A DNA stretch of 64,000 nt from Lytechinus pictus (lineage: Eukaryota > Echinodermata > Echinoidea > Temnopleuroida > Toxopneustidae): the NCBI RefSeq assembly GCF_037042905.1, contig NC_087256.1, positions 27,051,501 through 27,115,500 of the forward strand, written 5' to 3'. The position numbers were made by a program, and so were the translations under genes. Positions within the stretch are counted from its first letter, which is position 1, and each line of letters begins with the position of its first letter. Below, piece after piece: positions 10,330 through 22,599 of the stretch. The notes beneath the pieces were generated by a model. The model did no database searches. It was not told where the DNA came from and saw only the letters and a list, made by a program, of their open reading frames with translations.

Positions 10330-11210
10330 TTCAATAAAAAGGAAATATAGGCTTTCTTTCCCCAGCAGTGATTGTAGGATAAATGATATGACATATAACA
10401 TGTCTATTGATGTTTTAAAGATTTTCCCCATGACTTTCTCTAACATTCAAACAAAAAAAGCAGAATTAACGGATTGGCAATTAAAGCATATATCGGTCTT
10501 AAAAGCTCAGCTGGAGAAATTGAATCGGATAACTTTTAGCCTTCACCGTGGCTTTGATTTCCCTTAAGCATCTCTTCTTTACAAAGAGATATTCAAAAAA
10601 TAGAACCATTTAATAATTTTAATAGATGTCCAACTGATTGGCATTATATTGATGATAGAATTTATTAAATAGGTATTTACCCGAGGAAAAGATCATGCAT
10701 ATACGGAATCAACTTATTATGTGGAATAGTAATACTTCATCAGATATTTTGTTTGAAAAGAAACCGCGTGGAGTGAATGGATTTTATTTCCCCATGAATG
10801 ATAACATGACTACTAAGCGTATTCGATCAAGATTGGCATGTACATAATAAAAACGGAAGAAAATAAAAATATTGAAAAGCTGTGTATGGAGATGATAATG
10901 TTGAGGAAATGCCTTTTCAATTCGAGCAATGACAAAAATTTGTAGTAATAAAGTCTAGAGCTTTAAGAAAGGTTTGTTCATATTTGGTTATTTTCCATTT
11001 TTCCAACATCAAGAAATGTTTGCAAAGCAAAACGAACGTAGGCTAATTGTTTGTTCCCGGAATGGAAAACTTTGAACATGACAAAGAAATTATACAATTA
11101 TATTTAAAAAAATATGAATTAATTTTCCTATTTTGTTCATTTCAAATACAAGAATTGTACAGCTTTTTTAACCGCTGGACATGCATAACAACAATTAAAA
11201 CAATTAAACG
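10330..11210. other. gene-free AT-rich spacer
   Basis: No gene, RNA or repeat recognised. Confidence 0.35.
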
Positions 11211-11214
11211 ATAA

Positions 11215-11400
11215 CAATCGTGATAACTATAGTTAGGATGATGATAATGATTATGAATATTGATGAAAATGATTGTAATGATAATAAAAGATAATTTTGA
11301 TAACAATAATCATAATGATAATAACATGAATAATGCGAACGACAATAAAACTGATAATAGAAATAATAATGAAAATAATATTTATGATAACGATGTTACA
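11215..11400 (+). repeat. GAT/AAT-rich imperfect trinucleotide region
   Basis: Interspersed GATAAT, AATGAT and TGATAA words over about 185 bp, leading into the TAG microsatellite. Confidence 0.8.
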
Positions 11401-11504
11401 AATTGATATGGAAATAATTACATTTTAATTATCATTATCATGTTTAATTCCACTACTAATTTGTATTATAATTATTGTGCTACATTGTTGTAGCTGCAGT
11501 AGTA

Positions 11505-11585
11505 AACGTATTATTATTAGTAGAAGTAGTAGTAGTAGTATAACATGTAGAAGAAGTAGTAGTAGTATGAGAAGTAGTAGTAGTG

Positions 11586-11628
<43 letters not shown>

Positions 11629-11643
11629 AAGTAATAGTAATAA

Positions 11644-11678
<35 letters not shown>

Positions 11679-11803
11679 TTGGTAGTAGTAGTAGTAGTAG
11701 AAGTAATAGTAATAATAGTAGTAGTAGTAATAGTAGTAGGAGTAGTAGTAATAGTAGTAGTAGAAGTAATAGTAGTAATAGTAGTAGTAGTAGTAGTAGT
11801 AGC

Positions 11804-11847
<44 letters not shown>

Positions 11848-11870
11848 AAGTAGGAGTAGTAGTAGATTTG
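11505..11870 (+). repeat. (TAG)n microsatellite, about 365 bp
   Basis: Nearly uninterrupted AGT/TAG repeats with occasional AAG, AAT and GGT variants. All long frames (poly-Ser, poly-Leu, poly-Val, poly-Tyr, poly-Thr) are by-products of the repeat. Confidence 0.98.
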
Positions 11871-11879
11871 TAAAGCAAA

Positions 11880-13080
11880 TAGGGTGTAGGCTAATTGTCC
11901 CTGAAACATAAAAATTTGAACTTGAATTTAATGAATCATTATCATTGCAACAAAAAGGAAGATCCGACATTGATATTTACGAGAAGAAATTGCAAGAACC
12001 CTAAATCTTTATTAAAAGCCTTTGACAGATGACACATTGGATCACAATGTTTTTTTTAAGAATTTTTAATCGATTTCAATGTCATTAAAATTCATCATTA
12101 ATTGGATCGTACAATGTTTAGATTTAAAAACGCAAAAAAAAATAAACAAATAATTTCTCATTATATAAGCTGACTGAGCTATTATTTTTGTTCATATAAA
12201 TGTAATATAACTCAAAAAGAAAATTGAATTTACAAAATTAAACCAAATATGGGTTGCTGTTTAATATGACCTATGGATTTCAGGTATAAAATGCATATAT
12301 ATCAGAATGATTATGACGGAAGAAATCACGAAAGATACGTTTCTGGCGTAAGGAAGTACCCAGTGATAGAATCTTTGCTCTTGAACCAAAGGTAAATGAA
12401 TAGAAAAATCAAGAGTTATGGGAATAAAAGAAACTAAATAAAAAAGAAAAGTTGAATCAATATTATTCTAACTGCCCATTTTTATTTATTTTTTTATTTG
12501 AATTCGAGGTCACCGTCCTGGTGATGATCTTGTTGATGAAATTGCTTGAAATGAACCATGAAATTGCTTCCTTTGAGACGATGGAAGCGTCCACTGCATT
12601 TTTTTTATAAGGGCAGCTGGCAGAATGATGGAAATGCGTATGCATAATCAAATCAAAGTCGATTCCTTATTGGTCACTTCACATTGACAATTTTTCCAAT
12701 CGTAAAGTCATTTAAAAATCACAATGGGTTGTTGGCTTTTAAATATAGATTGTCACCAGTGACCAGCAAATTTTCCATTTACAATTCTATACCTTTAATG
12801 AACTAGGGGAAATTATAGAAACCAAGGGGCTCATCTTAAAAAAAAGGAAGGAAAATGATATTTTGCACGCAACAGAATTTCCAAAAAAAAACCAGAGTTG
12901 CCTAAACTTTTCGTCGCTTAATTATACGGCAAATATACCTGTATACCCTCAGGTGTCCACTTTAGCGCAAAACAGATGTATTTGATAAACGGTCCCTGCG
13001 CAAAAATTATTTAAGACCAATCGATCTCGTTCAGAAGAGAAGAGTTTCCTAAAACTTAAGCAACATCGGTTACAGATAAC
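11880..13080. other. gene-free AT-rich spacer upstream of GPCR 1
   Basis: No gene recognised. The last 60 bp before the ATG at 13086 show no homology by eye to the sequence before the ATG of the second copy. A TTACAG just before the start could be a 3' splice site or chance. Confidence 0.35.
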
Positions 13081-13085
13081 TGAAG

Positions 13086-14099
13086 ATGGAATCAACTGTA
13101 GAAACCGCCACAGTAGCTTCTACCATAGCGTTTCACCATCGAGTGATTGTAGCATCTATCTTGATAGCATCCTCAATAATTGGTCTTCTTGGCAACTCTC
13201 TCGTCATCATTTCCGTCATCACCACGAAGAAGCTTCGTACAATCACCAACATCTTGGTGGTCAATCTCGCTGTCGCCGATTTCTTGTCCTGCGTATGCTT
13301 TCCGTTTATAGTCATCGGTTTACTGAATCAAACTGGACAGTACCCACTCCATGAAAGCGTCTGCGCCTCTGTAGCAGGTGTGCTTCATACCTGCGTCTTA
13401 TGCAGCGCTTCGACCCTTGTTGTGATCGGGTTCATTCGGAGGTATGTCATAACCAGATCTGTACGCGGACACCAAGGTTTCCATACCCCTAGGAAGATCG
13501 TCTCTGTGGCTCTGGTCGTCTGGATGTTTTCGGCTGCATACATGATATTACCACCTGTTCTTGGTGTCGGAAGATTTGGGTATTCCTCGTATTATGGGAT
13601 ATGTACTTTCCTTGGGGTCACCAGGCCAGCGTTTTACTACGTTACCTTTCATGGAATCTTGTTTGCTACAATCCTTCTGCTTACCCTGATATTTTATGGC
13701 TCGATTTTGCACCATGTCATGCGACACAATCAGCTCTTTCGCGAAAAGTTCGCAATCAAGAAAGATGTCTCTCCTACTTCAGGTGACGCCAACCAAAGCA
13801 AAGTTTCCACGTCGTCCGATTCCCCAACTCCCATGATCAAGGCCATCAACCGGAAGGAGGTCGAGATCACTAAGAATGTGTTCTTGGTTGTCTGTATCTT
13901 CATCGTTTGTTTCTTGGCATCTAGCGTGAACTTCATCATTCCAGGAAGCAGTCTATCCACCATCTATGGTTACATGGTCATGATGATAAATAGTATGATT
14001 AATCCCATCATCTATGGCCTGAAGCATCCCAACTTTCAAGAAGCTTTCAAAAGAATCCTCTGCTGTCGCCGTGCACCTCAAGAATACGTTTCGAAGTAA
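13086..14099 (+). CDS. Rhodopsin-type (class A) orphan GPCR, tandem copy 1
   Basis: An intact, intronless 337-residue receptor with seven hydrophobic segments. TM1 (about 21-45) holds GNSLV with N37. TM2 (55-80) holds LAVAD with D65. C93 at the TM3 top can pair with C173 in ECL2, and W146 is the TM4 tryptophan. TM5 spans about 182-208 with Y204. TM7 has NPIIY (306-310), followed by helix 8 and a CC pair for palmitoylation. A glycosylation sequon NQT lies at 81-83. Two landmarks are altered: the DRY motif is RRY (118-120), and TM6 has CFLAS where CWxP is usual. Single-exon clustered class A receptors are known as large lineage-specific expansions in sea urchins, some expressed in sensory structures; assignment to that group is inference. 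Ligand unknown. The start is the first ATG and is conserved in copy 2. Confidence 0.93.
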   Translation: MESTVETATVASTIAFHHRVIVASILIASSIIGLLGNSLVIISVITTKKLRTITNILVVNLAVADFLSCVCFPFIVIGLLNQTGQYPLHESVCASVAGVLHTCVLCSASTLVVIGFIRRYVITRSVRGHQGFHTPRKIVSVALVVWMFSAAYMILPPVLGVGRFGYSSYYGICTFLGVTRPAFYYVTFHGILFATILLLTLIFYGSILHHVMRHNQLFREKFAIKKDVSPTSGDANQSKVSTSSDSPTPMIKAINRKEVEITKNVFLVVCIFIVCFLASSVNFIIPGSSLSTIYGYMVMMINSMINPIIYGLKHPNFQEAFKRILCCRRAPQEYVSK

Positions 14100-14534
14100 T
14101 ATGAAAGGAAACATTGATCTGAGGTAATTCAAAGTGTAAGGCAAGTTTTGTTATAAGGGGAAATCGCCTTATTCTATATACAGCAAGTCGTTTAGAATTA
14201 GATTTTCTGAATAATTTGTTGAAATTTCACTCTTTGGGTACACTATAGAAAATATGCGAAATACCACAAGAACAAAATTCCATAAAAAAGGGATGGTCTA
14301 ACCTTCAAGGGAAAGGGATGTAGCTCGATTGGAGGTAATCTGATAATCGAAACTTAGGTTTGACCCTAACCTTGTTTTTATCGTACTTGGCAAAGATGAT
14401 GTACCAAATAATTTGATAAATTTTTGGTATACTCATCATATTCTTCTTATTTCACAAACGCAATTAAAATTTGAAGGACTTACTGCACCATGGTGCGAAG
14501 ACATTTTTACTTGGTGAATAAACAGATACTACCC

Positions 14535-17275
14535 CCCTCTCTCTCTCCACAGCGGCAATTCATGACGTACAATATATTTTTATAAAGCAGCAACAACCTG
14601 TTTAGTCCAATTTCATGAATTTGATACATTCGTTTGGCTTTATTTATATTACTGATAAACCCACAAGGATTAACTTGAATTCATCAACTCAGATTGATAA
14701 CATATTTTCGAATGTTCATAATAACAAAGCCATAGGAGGGATTTTATGTTCTGAAGTTTCGGACCACTTGCCTATTTTTTAACTTGTGAATGTAAACTCT
14801 CTTACCCTAAATCAAACAAAGAATATACTTATCGTAAAGAATCTAAACAAAATATAGAATTACTGAAGCAAGGCCTAGTTTTGGAAGAATGGGATGATGT
14901 TTATAATGAAGTAAATCCCAATATTGCATACAATAACTTCAATAATACATTAAAACATTATTATGAAAAGAATATCCCTATAGGTAAAGTAAAAAACCAA
15001 CGTAACAAACCCAAAAATTCTTGGATAACGAAAGGTTTACTGAAGTCCATACAGACACGTAATCGCCTATATAGATATCACTTACGCAATCCAACTGATG
15101 ATTCTTTAAAAAATATATCGTAATAAACTAACAAAATTAATTCGAATATCCCGAAAATTGCATTTTGCTAATAAAATAAACGATGCCAATGGAAATACAA
15201 ATACAACTTGGAAAATTATAAAAAGAAGTGTTGGGTACAAAAACACACCCCCACCTAATGATAAAATCACTCTCAATGGATCTGAAATGATTGATCCCAC
15301 TAATTATGCAAACTCATTTAATTCTTTCTTTACCAATATTGGGCCCGAGCTTGCAAACAAAATTAATAGTCCCAACGCACATTTTACAGATTACCTCTCA
15401 GATCCAAATCAAGAATCTCTTTTTTAACCCCAACAAATCCCTCCGAAATAATCAATATTGTTCGTTCCCTTCATAATTCTAGATCTTCTGGTTGTGATCA
15501 TGGCATTAACATGTCTCTTCTTAAGCAAATAATTCACCCTCTTGCTAGCCCTCTGACTCACATATTTAATAACTCCCTATCTCAAGGTGTTTTTCCAGAT
15601 TTATTTAAAATAGCAAAAGTTAATCCAATCTTTAAAAAAAGACAACCCTCACGAAATAAGTAATTACCGTCCCATTTCCTTATTTCCAACAATATCTAAA
15701 ATTCTAGAAAAAATAGTTTACACAAGACTTTATAAATTCATAAACAAATATAATATTCTGAATTGTAATCAGTATGGTTTTAGAAAAAAAATTATTCAAC
15801 AGATTTAGCATTACTTCAAATTTATGACAAAATAACAAATGCCATAGCGCACAAAGAACACGTAATTGGCATTTTCTGTGATCTTAGTAAAGCATTTGAC
15901 ACCCTTAACCATGATATTTTACTCTCCAAACTCAACCATTATGGAATACGAGGTCAATGTCTCTCATTTTTTAAAGACTACTTAAATAATCGAAGGCAAT
16001 ATGTCAATTTTAACAGTTGCGACTCTGATTCTCTTTTAGTTCGATGTGGTGTCCCTCAAGGTTCCATTTTATGCCCACTTTTATTTTTACTCTATATTAA
16101 CGACATTATTAGAACCTCCTCTATTTTGTCCTTCGTTTTATTTGCCGACGACACCAATATATTTTATTTTCATAGAGACCTTAATTCATTAAACAATATC
16201 GTAAATTGTGACATTGATAAAGCATCAAACTGGTTCAAAGCCAATAAACTCTCCCTTAATACCAAAAAGACACATTTTATGTATTTCAGACACCATTCCC
16301 ATCACATTAACACACCAATTTACATTAACATTGACGGCATGAATTTTTAGGTGTAATTATGGATGAATCTTTGACTTGGAATCAACACATACACCATGTT
16401 ACGATGTCCGTTTCCAAAAGTATTGGGATAATTTCCAAGTTAAAATTCACTCTTCCTGACGAAACTTTATTCTTGTTATACAATTCGTTAGTCCTCCCTT
16501 ATATAACATATTGTAATGTCGTCTTGGCAAATTGTGGTTCTTTTAAACTCAATTCTATGTTTAAACTACAAAAAAGAGCAATCCGTATGTGCACAGGGTC
16601 ACATTACTTGGCTCATTCTGACCCATTGTTTCATAAACTCAAAACCTTTAAAATCTTTGATATCAATACGATTCAAGTTGCCATCTTTATGTTCAAATAC
16701 TTTAATAATCAACTTCCTCCGTCCTTTAATAATATGTTTAGGTTTAACAGGTCTGTTCATTCCTACCCAACCCACACATCAGGAAACCTTCATCTCACCA
16801 ACCCTAAGTTATTAATAACTCATAAATCAATTCGACATTATGGTCCTGATATTTGGAACAACTTTCCAGACAATATTAAGTCATGTTTAACAATATACTC
16901 ATTTAAAGCTACTATTAAAAGAAAAACCATCGAATCATATGCATCCCCCTCTTCAAGTTAATTATTCATTCAACTGCCCTTTACTTCACCCGCACCTGCA
17001 CCTTCATTGCACCCACTTGATCAATGAAGAAAGAAATTTATGTACCATATACGAGGCCACCATCATTTTCAAGCTTAACCGCTCACGATGGCGGTATCCT
17101 GCATTCATTTAAACTGTTATTTTCTTTTAATTGAATATTGCTTCTTGTTATTTATTTTTCATTGCTTTATTATGACTATTGCTTTATTGTTTTGTAAAAC
17201 TTAAATGTACCACCTAGATGTTATGTTGCATATTTATCTTGAATGCAGAAATAAAATAAATCAATCAATCAATAA
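14535..17275 (+). mobile_element. 5'-truncated CR1/Jockey-like LINE remnant
   Basis: A plus-strand non-LTR retrotransposon in broken frames. The end of an endonuclease domain is seen at about 14640-14780 (PTRINLNSSTQIDNIFSN, SDHLPIF). Linker follows at 14800-15430. The reverse transcriptase spans 15480-16350, with SKAFDTLNHDILLSKL, GVPQGSILCPLLFLLYINDI and FADDTNIF. The C-terminal part is an open 200-residue frame at 16359-16961. Frameshifts or stops occur near 14780, 15120, 15425, 15640-15780 and 16350. The 3' end is AATAAA plus a TCAA-type tail at 17256-17273. It lies inside duplicated block 1, and the matching place in block 2 (near 20830) lacks it. Confidence 0.88.
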
Positions 17276-17895
17276 GAGAATGTTTACGGTTTATTTTGCA
17301 ATCGGGTAACCGAATTATCTCCTTTGACTAAAATAAATATTTCTCTTTTGTTTGATTTGTGTTCTTATAAGCAAGTAAAATTACTTTTTTATTTGTTAGG
17401 CATAAGGACAAATACTTATAATTTATATTTGAGTTCAATCTTTTATTAACATGTTTTGTCAACTCCTTACTTTTTTCGGAGAGGACACTTTGGACAGAAA
17501 TGGATTTGACGACATTAAAACGTGAAATGTCTGGAAATATGTGGATGTAAGCGAAGAAAATTTCGAAGTTTGTTGCATACAATACAATGCATGCTTATAA
17601 CATATATAAAACAAATATTTTCAATCAAGTTATGTTTACCTTTGCGTAAAACACCGAAGTTGGAGAGAACATTCTGGACAGAACTGGCACCCTATTTTCT
17701 GGATAATATTCGCACAAAAAACCTTCACTCACGTAATCAGTAGCTTTGGGTTTTACCATTTTTAACCAATTGAATTTCAATGATAAATTTGATAAATCAT
17801 TGCCCTGTAATTGCCAATAGTAAGATACGAGCACTCATTTTTTTTTTTTTTGGGGGGGGGTAAACGATAATTTCGGCCCTACAGTGCCAGATATA

Positions 17896-18134
17896 CACAG
17901 CAAAAACTGTGGTGTTAACCGGTGTACATAGAGGACCACACCAGTTATTTTACGCCGGTGTTAAATTGACAGTGTTATTTTAACACCTATAGGTGTTATT
18001 GCAACACCATTGGTTGTTACATTTACACTATTTGGTGTTATGGTAAATCTCGAGGGTGTAATTTTAACACCACAGGGTGTGGTCCTCTATTAACACCAAC
18101 TAGTGTCAGTTTTAACACCACAGTTTTTACAGTG
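17896..18134. mobile_element. TA-flanked MITE with long inverted ends
   Basis: Ends CACAGCAAAAACTGTGGTGT and CACTGTAAAAACTGTGGTGT (reverse read) are inverted repeats extending some 50 bp (AGAGGACCACACC on both). TA lies on each side. The interior repeats short GGTGTTA/TAACACC words. Block 2 of the duplication has no element at the matching place (near 21470), so the empty site can be read directly. Confidence 0.85.
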
Positions 18135-18139
18135 TAGTA

Positions 18140-19340
18140 AACGTGTATTTCATTTTATTTTTTTGTCTTTCTTGCAGGTTGCTATAATAAGCCCAATAGC
18201 TTGCCTTCGTTGATTTGAGATTACAGACCACATTTGATTAATTGATTCACATATGGTATAACCTAACGGTAAAACAACCCTCAACTAAACCATACTTATC
18301 AGAATAACACCCGATATTTTTTATGATTAATGTTATATTATTTCTAAACAAAATACAATTTTTAGACAAGATTGTAGGTCAAACGGGGTTTTTAGTAGGT
18401 TATGCTGTGGACAATATGGCGGGGTTCAGTGTTTAAAATACTAAATGTACAAATCCAAAAGATCTTTTTTCCTTCAGAGCGTTTCTATTTATTATTTTAA
18501 ATGGATTATGTATACATACATTACAGAATATTTATGTAGGGTGGGTCATTTGGTATTTGAATGTAAGCGAATTCTGCCTAGTTGAGAGAATTATATTTGT
18601 GAGTCTTATTCAAAATCAGAGTACCCCAGAACTTTCATTTGAACAACGACTATTCTTTCCATTTACTTCACACGTGACTATTTCCCAATCAGTATCTATC
18701 ATAATGTAATATCTTTCAACGACAGACGGCTATGAATTCATGTTCATAAATATTTCCCGCCATTTCGTTAGCAATACAATTAGGCAATATAAACTATCTG
18801 TGTGAAGGTAAGAGGTAGAAATTGAAAAGAGCATCAGAATATAAATACGGGAATACGAAAAAGAGGAGGAGAATGGCTTCGCAAATGGAATTATTTTTGC
18901 ATGACTCAATCATGCATTCATGTACGTGCAATGGCTTTCAAACATACTCTGATCAGATAATGAATATTATTTCAATAAACCTTTTAAAAGGATTTCATAG
19001 AAATCTTCGAAAACTATGAAATCAAGCAAAGCAAGTAAATGGTTGCGCACGTCAGAATATCGAATGATTAAGAAACGCATACTTGTATTATGATGTAAAT
19101 TTAATATCCAAGTAATAAAGATTATAGATGTGCTTATCAAATTCATTAATCATACATTGACATTATCATGATTTTTTTATTGGAAAACTTTTACATTCTT
19201 TGATTGGTTTGGAATGAACCTATTGACACTAGATTATTTATAAATGACCTAGGTTGGTTGATGATTTAGTTTGAACAGCACTCCATCTTAATAAGGGTGC
19301 ATTTTTTCATATCGTTTGTAAGCTTGATTTAAATCAACTT
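18140..19340. other. spacer between the two GPCR blocks
   Basis: Up to about 18310 it is the end of block 1. Beyond that, AT-rich DNA with no gene; a 65-codon frame at 18822 has no recognisable features. Confidence 0.35.
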
Positions 19341-19343
19341 ACG

Positions 19344-20357
19344 ATGGAATCAACTGAAGAAACCACAAAAGCGGCTTCTACCATAGCGTTTCACCATCGA
19401 GTGATTGTAGCATCTATCTTGATAGCATCGTCAATTATCGGCCTTTTTGGCAACTCTCTCGTCATCATTTCCGTCATCACCACGAAGAAGCTTCGTACAA
19501 TCACCAACATCTTGGTGGTCAATCTCGCTGTCGCCGATCTCTTGTCCTGTGTATGCTTTCCATTTCTAGTCATTGGTTTATTAAATCAAACTGGACAGTA
19601 CCCACTCCATGAAAGTGTCTGCGCCTCTGTAGCAGGTGTGCTTCATACCTGCATCTTATGCAGCGCTTCGACCCTTGTTGTGATCGGGTTCATTCGGAGG
19701 TATGTCATAACTAGATCTATACGCGGACACCAAGGTTTCCATACCCCTCGGAAGATCGTCTCTGTGGCTCTGGTCATCTGGATGTTTTCGGCTGCATACA
19801 TGATCTTACCACCTGTTTTAGGTGTCGGAAGACTTGGGTATTCCACATATTATGGGATATGTGCTTTCCTTGGGGTCACCAGGCCAGCGCTTTACTACGT
19901 AGCCTCTCAAGGAATATTTGTTGCTACAATCCTTCTGCTTACCCTGATATTTTATGGTTTGATTTTGCATCATGTCGTGCGACATAATCAGCAGTTTCGC
20001 GAAAAGTTCGCAGTCGAGAAAGATGTCTCTCCTACTTCAGGTGACGCCAACCAAAGCAATGTTTCCTCGTCGTCCGATTCCCCAACTCCCATGATCAAGG
20101 CCATCAACCGGAAGGAGGTCGAGATCACTAAGAATGTGTTCGTGGTTGTCTGTATCTTCATCGTTTGTTTCTTGGCATCTAGCGTGAACTTCATCATTCC
20201 AGGAAGCAGTCTATCCACCCTCTATGGTTACATGGTCATGATGATAAACAGTATGGTTAATCCCATCACCTATGGCCTGAAGCATCCCAACTTTCAAGAA
20301 GCTTTCAAAAGAATCCTCTGCTGTCGCCGTGCACCTCAAGAATACGTTTCGAAGTAA
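19344..20357 (+). CDS. Rhodopsin-type (class A) orphan GPCR, tandem copy 2
   Basis: Intact single-exon paralogue of the gene at 13086, also 337 residues, differing at 30 positions (about 91% identical, counted by hand). All landmarks are kept: N37, D65, C93, RRY 118-120, W146, C173 and the TM6 CFLAS. The TM7 motif reads NPITY rather than NPIIY. The changes are not even: ten fall in residues 164-206 (ECL2 and TM5), including TFH to ASQ at 187-189, and four in the N-terminal tail, whereas ICL3 through helix 8 is nearly unchanged. ECL2/TM5 usually helps form the ligand pocket, so a shift in ligand choice is possible (inference). The 3' flank is homologous to copy 1, the 5' flank is not visibly so. 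Confidence 0.93.
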   Translation: MESTEETTKAASTIAFHHRVIVASILIASSIIGLFGNSLVIISVITTKKLRTITNILVVNLAVADLLSCVCFPFLVIGLLNQTGQYPLHESVCASVAGVLHTCILCSASTLVVIGFIRRYVITRSIRGHQGFHTPRKIVSVALVIWMFSAAYMILPPVLGVGRLGYSTYYGICAFLGVTRPALYYVASQGIFVATILLLTLIFYGLILHHVVRHNQQFREKFAVEKDVSPTSGDANQSNVSSSSDSPTPMIKAINRKEVEITKNVFVVVCIFIVCFLASSVNFIIPGSSLSTLYGYMVMMINSMVNPITYGLKHPNFQEAFKRILCCRRAPQEYVSK

Positions 20358-21665
20358 TATGAAAGGAAACATTGATCTAAGTCATGCAAAGTGTAAGGCA
20401 AGTTTTTTTTTCATTAGGGCAAATCACTTTTACCTTATATGGCGAGTCTTTTGTAGGTAGATTTCAGTTTAAATTTCATTCATTACACTATTAATAATTA
20501 TGAAAATATGATTCCAATGCCAAAAATACAAAAAACATAATTCCATAGAAAAGGTTGAGCGTTATCGATCTACTCTTAAATGGAAGGGATAGGGGTGAAG
20601 CTCGAACGGAGGTATTCTGAATATTTGAAATTAGGTTTGACCCTGAACTAAGACAAGACAGGTTTCATCGTACAGCTACTATGTTGATCTCAAAGATGAT
20701 ATACCAAATAATTCAGCAAAATTCTTGTATATTCATATTATCATATTCTCTTCATTTCTCAGCACAACTAAATTTTGAACGACGTTACTGCCCCCAATTG
20801 AATGCGAAGGAATTTTACTCGGTGAATGAGCATCCAATAATGAGCATCCAATAATTAGTGTGGTCATCGGGGTTGTTTTACAATCAGGGAAACCAAGCCG
20901 TCTCATTTGACTGAGGAAAACGTTGTTTTGTTTTACCTACTTGTTTGTGAATGTGTTGAAAACAAGTGGAATGATATTTATTTCAAATTATGAGGTATGA
21001 GGTCATTTTCTTATTATTTGTATAGAAGTTCAAACATTGAACTACATGTTCTGTCAATTGCTATTTATTTTTCAGAGGGGACACTTTGGACAAAAATGGT
21101 GTTGACAACATGGAACGTGAATTGTCTGAACAAGAAGTGGATATGAGCGATGCAAACATTCGAAAATTGTTGCATATACAAATATTCTTATATACAAAAC
21201 ATTATCAATCAAGTTATGTGTACCTTTGCCTAAAAATACCGAAGTAGGAAAGAGCATTTGGGACGGAATTGGCATCCCATTTTGGTTAAGAGTCACTTAC
21301 ACAACAATAAAATAATATGTATATAACTTTTTAGTTTAACAAATTGCGTTTCAATTATCAATTCTGATTGGTAAAAATGCAAAATGATTGCCAATAATAA
21401 GATGCGAAGGCACAAAATTTGGGGAAAAAACACGAAATGAGACAGTAATTTTTGCCCTGGAAATATCAGATAAACGTAAACTTGTAATTCACCAATTGTA
21501 TTTTCTCTTGCAGGTTGCTCTAACGTGGCCAAATAGCTTGCCATCGTTGATATGTGTTTACAGAACACATATTTGTTTTAATGATTCATAAACATGACAA
21601 ATGGTATATCCTGATTGTAAAATAACCCTTATCTAAATAATACCTATAAGAATACATATTCTTCT
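19344..21665 (+). repeat. Duplicated block 2 (GPCR 2 and 3' flank)
   Basis: Collinear partner of 13086-18310 without the LINE and TA-MITE insertions. It provides empty-site references for both. Past the receptor gene (20360-21665) no other gene was recognised. Confidence 0.8.
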
Positions 21666-21950
21666 TTTTCATTGATCTTGGTAATTATAAAGAAGGGACA
21701 AAACATTTATTTGTGTTAAAGGGGACATTTCAAAGTATCGCAACTGAATGGTTAACATGTAGTTTATCTTTTTAATTAGATATCGCAGTCTGAAAATTTT
21801 AAGACTAGTGTTTTGTTTTCCGCAGATACAGTGTGTTACAGAATATGGTTTCATTAAAAGGCATATAGATAAATTCAATGGAGATAAGATATTGAGAGAG
21901 AAATAACAAATGCAAGATTAACGACAATTATAATAATAATAATATTATTA
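21665..21950. other. gene-free AT-rich spacer
   Basis: No gene recognised; ends in an ATAATAATAT run at the 3' tail of the adjacent SINE. Confidence 0.35.
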
Positions 21951-21954
21951 ACGG

Positions 21955-22165
21955 TATATTTACCCAGGGTAGCCACTTCAGTTCCGAAAACTGTTCTCCC
22001 AGCGGGCCCTGCTATATTATTATTACCCGGCTAAGCTATATAGGCTACCTATTCAGGTGCACACAGCTTTTTGAGGAATTTCTTTCTGCCGGTACCCATT
22101 TACCTCACCTGGGTCGAGTGCAGCACACTGTGGATGAATTCCTTGCTGAAGGAACTGTTCAACTC
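21955..22165 (-). mobile_element. tRNA-derived SINE body, head missing
   Basis: On the minus strand the SINE body words CTTCAGCAAGGAATTC, GTGCTGCACTC, CAGGTGAGGTAAATGGGTACC and TTAGCCGGGTAATA are in the same order as in the copies at 31768 and 50283. The tRNA-like head is absent, so the copy is truncated. Confidence 0.75.
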
Positions 22166-22599
22166 ATTGTGGATGATTTATATTACATGACTCTTATGGT
22201 CATTGCAATCATTCAATAAAACGTTTTTTGCGAAGATTTTTTTTAAGTGAAATAGATTTTTTTTTAAACAACAACAACTCAGTCGGGGAAGGGGGTCAAG
22301 AACCACATAAGGAGAGGCATATAAAGTATTTAATAAAAAATGAACATTAAAAAACAGCACCCGGGCAAGCACTAAAAATGGCCTGTCTTTCATCATTTGA
22401 CACGGGGCTGTTCCAACTCATTCGGTTTTGTAGTTCCACCATCTTTGTCGGTAAATGTCAATTAAACTGTACATTTTTATCTGTAAATTGTAATTTTAAG
22501 CAATGCAACTTTTAGAGCTCTGTACCGATAGTGAGGACGGACTGGGATGACCAGGGACATGAAAAAGGTAGAGAACAACTTTTAGGTAACATAATTATA

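Larger units (their letters stand above)
13086..18310 (+). repeat. Duplicated block 1 (GPCR 1 and 3' flank)
   Basis: Shares the whole receptor gene and long stretches of 3' flank with 19344-21665. Matching pairs: 14100/20358 (ATGAAAGGAAACATTGATCT), 14355/20632 (TTAGGTTTGACCCT), 17480/21075 (GGACACTTTGGACA), and 18175/21512 (CTTGCAGGTTGCT followed by AATAGCTTGCC). Insertions of a LINE and a MITE explain the greater length of block 1. Homology seems to stop at the start codons. Confidence 0.8.

Noticed and set aside
11425-11970. Long open frames on both strands (up to 181 codons)
   Set aside because: They translate the TAG microsatellite into single-residue runs; no real gene would be open in all frames this way.
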